DNA of 9,659 nt from an uncultured Megasphaera sp. (lineage in GTDB: Bacteria; Bacillota; Negativicutes; Veillonellales; Megasphaeraceae). The position numbers and the translations under genes were made by a program. A model generated the notes under the pieces. The model was given only the letters and a program-made list of their open reading frames with translations, did no database searches and was not told the origin of the DNA. This document shows, in pieces, positions 7,216 to 9,659 of the stretch (positions are counted from its first letter, which is position 1; every line of letters begins with the position of its first letter). The stretch spans positions 1 through 9,659 of the forward strand of contig URLP01000063.1 in NCBI GenBank assembly GCA_900548635.1, read 5' to 3'.

Positions 7216-8451
7216 CTAAAAAGCATAGTTAATACCGTAGTAATTGCCGCCGTCACTGCGGCTCATAGGCCGCGTGAACTGGCCGAAGAAGTAAAGGTCC
7301 GGCGCCAGTCGGTACTGGGCCTTGAGGCGGAAGCGCCAGTCGTCGGGATTATAGCCTTCCAGGGAAAGGCGGAAGGGCCCGTCCCGGAAGAAGTCGAAGC
7401 CCGCGCCGAGGTCGCCGTTGATCAGGCCGGCCCGCGTATCAAAGAGGCTGCCCCGGCGGCCGTACTGCAAATTGAGGTTCGTACCGTTGCCGATGTTCTC
7501 TGCCCCGACCAGGCCGAACGTATCGCCGCGGTACACCCTAAAATTTACAGTGCCGCTCGTCTCATTCTTCGTTGTATTGTAAAGAAGACCGGCTTCGCCC
7601 TGAACCTTGAGGTCCGAAGAGCCGCCGAGAATCTTGTTCACTTTCGTCGTAATCTGGGCCGTATTATTCAGGGTCGTCTGAATATTGGCCTGGGTCTGCG
7701 GATCCGTCGTCATCTTTTCCATCGACTGGGCGATAGTTTCGAAACGGTCCGTAATCTGCTTCATGTTGGCTGCCGTCGCCCGCACATTGGCCGAAGCGGC
7801 GCCATCGCCGTCGAGGTTCTGCATGGACGCGTTCATCTGCGCCGTCATGGCCGCCATATTGGCCGTGATCTGCTGGATATTGCCGGCGTTGGCATCCATC
7901 ATCTGACTCGTCTTGCCCGTAATGGCATCGATGTTCTGGATGGAACCGCGCATGGCTTCCTGTGTCTTCTGGTCGCCGATGATGGCATTGATATTCTTGA
8001 CCATGTCGTCGGCGCTGCCCATGAGTTTGCCGGCGCTGTCCATCATGTCGTCCATGGTCTTGCTCTGCGTGCCGTCGAGGTAGTCACCGTCTGCCAGGAG
8101 ATGGTTCTTATCGTTGCCCGGCGTAATGGAGACGATTTTTTCACCCATCAGACCGTCCGTCGTGACCGTAACTTTCGAGTCCCGCGGGATTTCCGTCCCC
8201 TTTTCCAGCTTCATGGCCACATCGACACCGTCCTTCGACGGCGTCACACTCTGGACCTTGCCGACATGGACGCCGACATAGCGGACGGAATTGCCCTTCT
8301 GCAGGCCGTTGGCATCTTTGAATTCCGTATGGATGACGAAGCCGGGCTTGCCGAAGATTTCCGCATGGGCCAGGTTGAGGATGACAAAGGTAAATAAGAG
8401 GACGCCGACAATCGTTACGAGGCCGACTTTTGCTTCTGCACTCCACTTCAT
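7216..8451 (-). CDS. mlaD: MlaD-type MCE protein with long helical region and C-terminal beta-barrel-like domain
   Basis: The substrate-handling partner of the MlaEF transporter; MCE domains form hexameric rings that pass phospholipids. It has 411 residues, against about 183 in E. coli MlaD. Residues 8-30 are a membrane anchor (VGLVTIVGVLLFTFVILNLA). An MCE domain at about 36-113 shows GLQKGNSVRYVGVHVGKV and the TVTTDGLMGEKIVSITPG end. Residues about 130-276 are Met/Gln/Asn/Thr-rich and predicted helical or coiled-coil. Residues about 280-411 alternate polar and hydrophobic residues in strand-like blocks (for example FRLSLEGYN, FRLKAQYRL, YYGINYAF) and end in Phe, as outer-membrane barrels do. 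The start codon overlaps the mlaF stop (ATGA, 8448-8451), with GAGGGG upstream, which suggests translational coupling. The architecture matches what I recall for the Veillonella parvula MlaD proposed to bridge both membranes. The barrel call is from sequence pattern alone. Confidence 0.94.
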   Translation of the reverse strand: MKWSAEAKVGLVTIVGVLLFTFVILNLAHAEIFGKPGFVIHTEFKDANGLQKGNSVRYVGVHVGKVQSVTPSKDGVDVAMKLEKGTEIPRDSKVTVTTDGLMGEKIVSITPGNDKNHLLADGDYLDGTQSKTMDDMMDSAGKLMGSADDMVKNINAIIGDQKTQEAMRGSIQNIDAITGKTSQMMDANAGNIQQITANMAAMTAQMNASMQNLDGDGAASANVRATAANMKQITDRFETIAQSMEKMTTDPQTQANIQTTLNNTAQITTKVNKILGGSSDLKVQGEAGLLYNTTKNETSGTVNFRVYRGDTFGLVGAENIGNGTNLNLQYGRRGSLFDTRAGLINGDLGAGFDFFRDGPFRLSLEGYNPDDWRFRLKAQYRLAPDLYFFGQFTRPMSRSDGGNYYGINYAF

Positions 8452-9200
8452 AGGCTATCCCCTCTTTCTTCCGGAAGGCGCCCGCCGTGGATAAAGCGCT
8501 GCACTTCCTGATCATCGGTATTGGCAAAGGTCTTCTTATCGGCAATGAGCCGAAAACGGCCGTCCTGGAGATAGGCCAGGCGGTCGGCAACGTAAAAGGC
8601 AGAGTCCATATCGTGCGTGACGATGACCGATGTCGCATGGATTTCTTTCTGCATGCTGACGACCAGGCGGTTGATATCCATACAGCGCAGCGGGTCGAGG
8701 CCTGCCGTCGGTTCATCATAGAGGATGACCTGCGGATTGAGGGCGATGGCCCTGGCCAGGCTGACGCGCTTTTTCATGCCGCCTGAAAGGTCATTGGGCA
8801 TCATCTCCTCGATGCCGTCGAGGCCGACGAGGTGCAGCTTTTCTTTGACGATGCGCTGGATTGTCGCCTCATCGTCCTGCGTATGCTGACGCAGACCAAA
8901 GGCGACATTTTCTCCGACCGTCATAGAATCGAAGAGGGCTGAATACTGGAAAACCATGCCCATGTGGCGGCGTACGTCCGTCAGTTCCTCTTCATTACAA
9001 GTTGTAATATCCGTATCATGGAAGAAGACCTGGCCACGCGTCGGCTTCTGGAGGCCGATGATCAGGCGCAGGATCGTGCTCTTGCCGGAGCCGCTGGCGC
9101 CGAGGATGGCCAGGGTCTCGCCCTGATGGATATCCAAATTGATGTTGTCTAGGATGACCCGGTCGCCGTAAGCGACGGTCACATTGCGAAGTCGGATCAT
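8448..9200 (-). CDS. mlaF: MlaF-type ABC transporter ATP-binding protein
   Basis: The ATPase that powers the MlaE permease on the cytoplasmic face of the inner membrane. Its 250 residues match the usual family length of about 250-270. Visible motifs are Walker A GASGSGKST (residues 34-42), Q-loop Gln85 in MVFQYSALFDSMTVGENVAF (typical of the Mla/TGD3 group), signature DLSGGMKKRVSLARA (about 137-151), Walker B VILYDEP with catalytic Glu163, D-loop AGLDP, and switch His196 in VTHDM. All catalytic residues are present, so it should be active. The ribosome binding site AAGGAG (9205-9210) overlaps the mlaE stop and stands only 4 nt from the ATG. The 3' end overlaps mlaD by 4 nt. No STAS-domain MlaB gene, the usual MlaF partner in Proteobacteria, lies between mlaE and tamB. 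Confidence 0.97.
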   Translation of the reverse strand: MIRLRNVTVAYGDRVILDNINLDIHQGETLAILGASGSGKSTILRLIIGLQKPTRGQVFFHDTDITTCNEEELTDVRRHMGMVFQYSALFDSMTVGENVAFGLRQHTQDDEATIQRIVKEKLHLVGLDGIEEMMPNDLSGGMKKRVSLARAIALNPQVILYDEPTAGLDPLRCMDINRLVVSMQKEIHATSVIVTHDMDSAFYVADRLAYLQDGRFRLIADKKTFANTDDQEVQRFIHGGRLPEERGDSL

Positions 9201-9208
9201 GATACTCC

Positions 9209-9659
9209 TTAATATAACAGTACAGAAAGGATATAATTGCAGATGAAGATGAAGATGATCGACGTGACGACAGATTTTGTCGTCGCCTGGCCAACGCCTT
9301 CAGCGCCGCTCTTGGCGTGCATCCCTTCATTGCAGGCAACGAGGGCGATGATGCCGCCGAAGAACATCGCCTTGATCAGGCCGTAGACGACGTCGCTCAC
9401 ATCCGTAAAGACTTCGATGGAATTGACGTAGGTAAAATGCGTCAGGCCTGCGCCCAGGGTAGCGACGCCGTAGCCGCCGGCCGTGCCGATGACATAGCCG
9501 TAAAAGGCCAGGAGCGGCACCATGACGACACAGGCGACGAAGCGCGGCACGACCAGATAGGCAATGGGATTGACAGCCATGCAGCGCAGGGCGTCGATCT
9601 GCTCCGTGACCTTCATGGTCCCGATTTCAGCAGTCATAGCCGCACCGACGCGGCCGGCC
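9209..9659 (-). CDS. mlaE: MlaE-type ABC transporter permease, 5'-truncated by the window edge
   Basis: Inner-membrane permease of the phospholipid ABC transporter. The open frame runs to the right edge and gives 149 C-terminal residues; against about 260 in E. coli MlaE, a little over 100 N-terminal residues are off-window. The frame begins with AGRVGAAMTAEIGTMKVTEQ, followed by IDALRCMAVNP, the hallmark loop of the MlaE family. An internal ATG at 9637 is in this motif and is not a real start. Three hydrophobic segments follow: one after NPIAYLVVPRFVA, one at LIKAMFFGGIIALVAC, and the C-terminal one at SIIFIFICNYILSVLLY. The TAA stop (9209-9211) is 8 nt before the mlaF ATG, so the two genes are cotranscribed. 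The operon promoter must be off-window to the right. Confidence 0.96.
   Translation of the reverse strand, partial: AGRVGAAMTAEIGTMKVTEQIDALRCMAVNPIAYLVVPRFVACVVMVPLLAFYGYVIGTAGGYGVATLGAGLTHFTYVNSIEVFTDVSDVVYGLIKAMFFGGIIALVACNEGMHAKSGAEGVGQATTKSVVTSIIFIFICNYILSVLLY

Overview
The window looks like a chromosomal piece of a diderm Firmicute (Negativicutes). It is GC-rich and every supported gene lies on the minus strand. The gene order mlaE-mlaF-mlaD-tolC-tamB, in an organism with Firmicute-style GGAGG ribosome binding sites, is the arrangement I know from Veillonella and relatives. The GC-rich coding sequence suggests a Megasphaera-like member rather than Veillonella itself, but the genus is only a guess.

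Layout in transcription order (right to left): a 5'-truncated mlaE permease (9209-9659), the mlaF ATPase (8448-9200) and mlaD (7216-8451), with 8-nt and ATGA junctions, then a tolC-family outer-membrane channel (5528-7183) 32 nt further on. A 154-nt gap follows. It holds an intrinsic terminator and a well-formed sigma-A-type promoter that overlap each other. Then come a 1427-residue tamB (1090-5373) and, only 16 nt after it, a sigma-70-family factor (438-1073, using the ATG start that fits its ribosome binding site). After a 169-nt AT-rich gap with a possible promoter, a small single-pass membrane protein (1-268) runs off the left edge.

Together the genes form a phospholipid-transport and outer-membrane-maintenance locus. 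MlaE and MlaF would be the inner-membrane ABC transporter. MlaD carries the MCE ring domain, but also a long helical stretch and a C-terminal beta-rich domain ending in Phe, so it could span the whole periplasm. TamB is a second predicted bridge. No mlaA, mlaB or mlaC is seen in the window. The most interesting points are the tripartite MlaD, the overlapping promoter/terminator that splits mla-tolC from tamB-sigma, and the tight coupling of tamB to a sigma factor that lacks most of region 3.

There is no gene-free stretch longer than 300 bases. I saw no tRNA, rRNA, CRISPR array, insertion sequence or phage gene.
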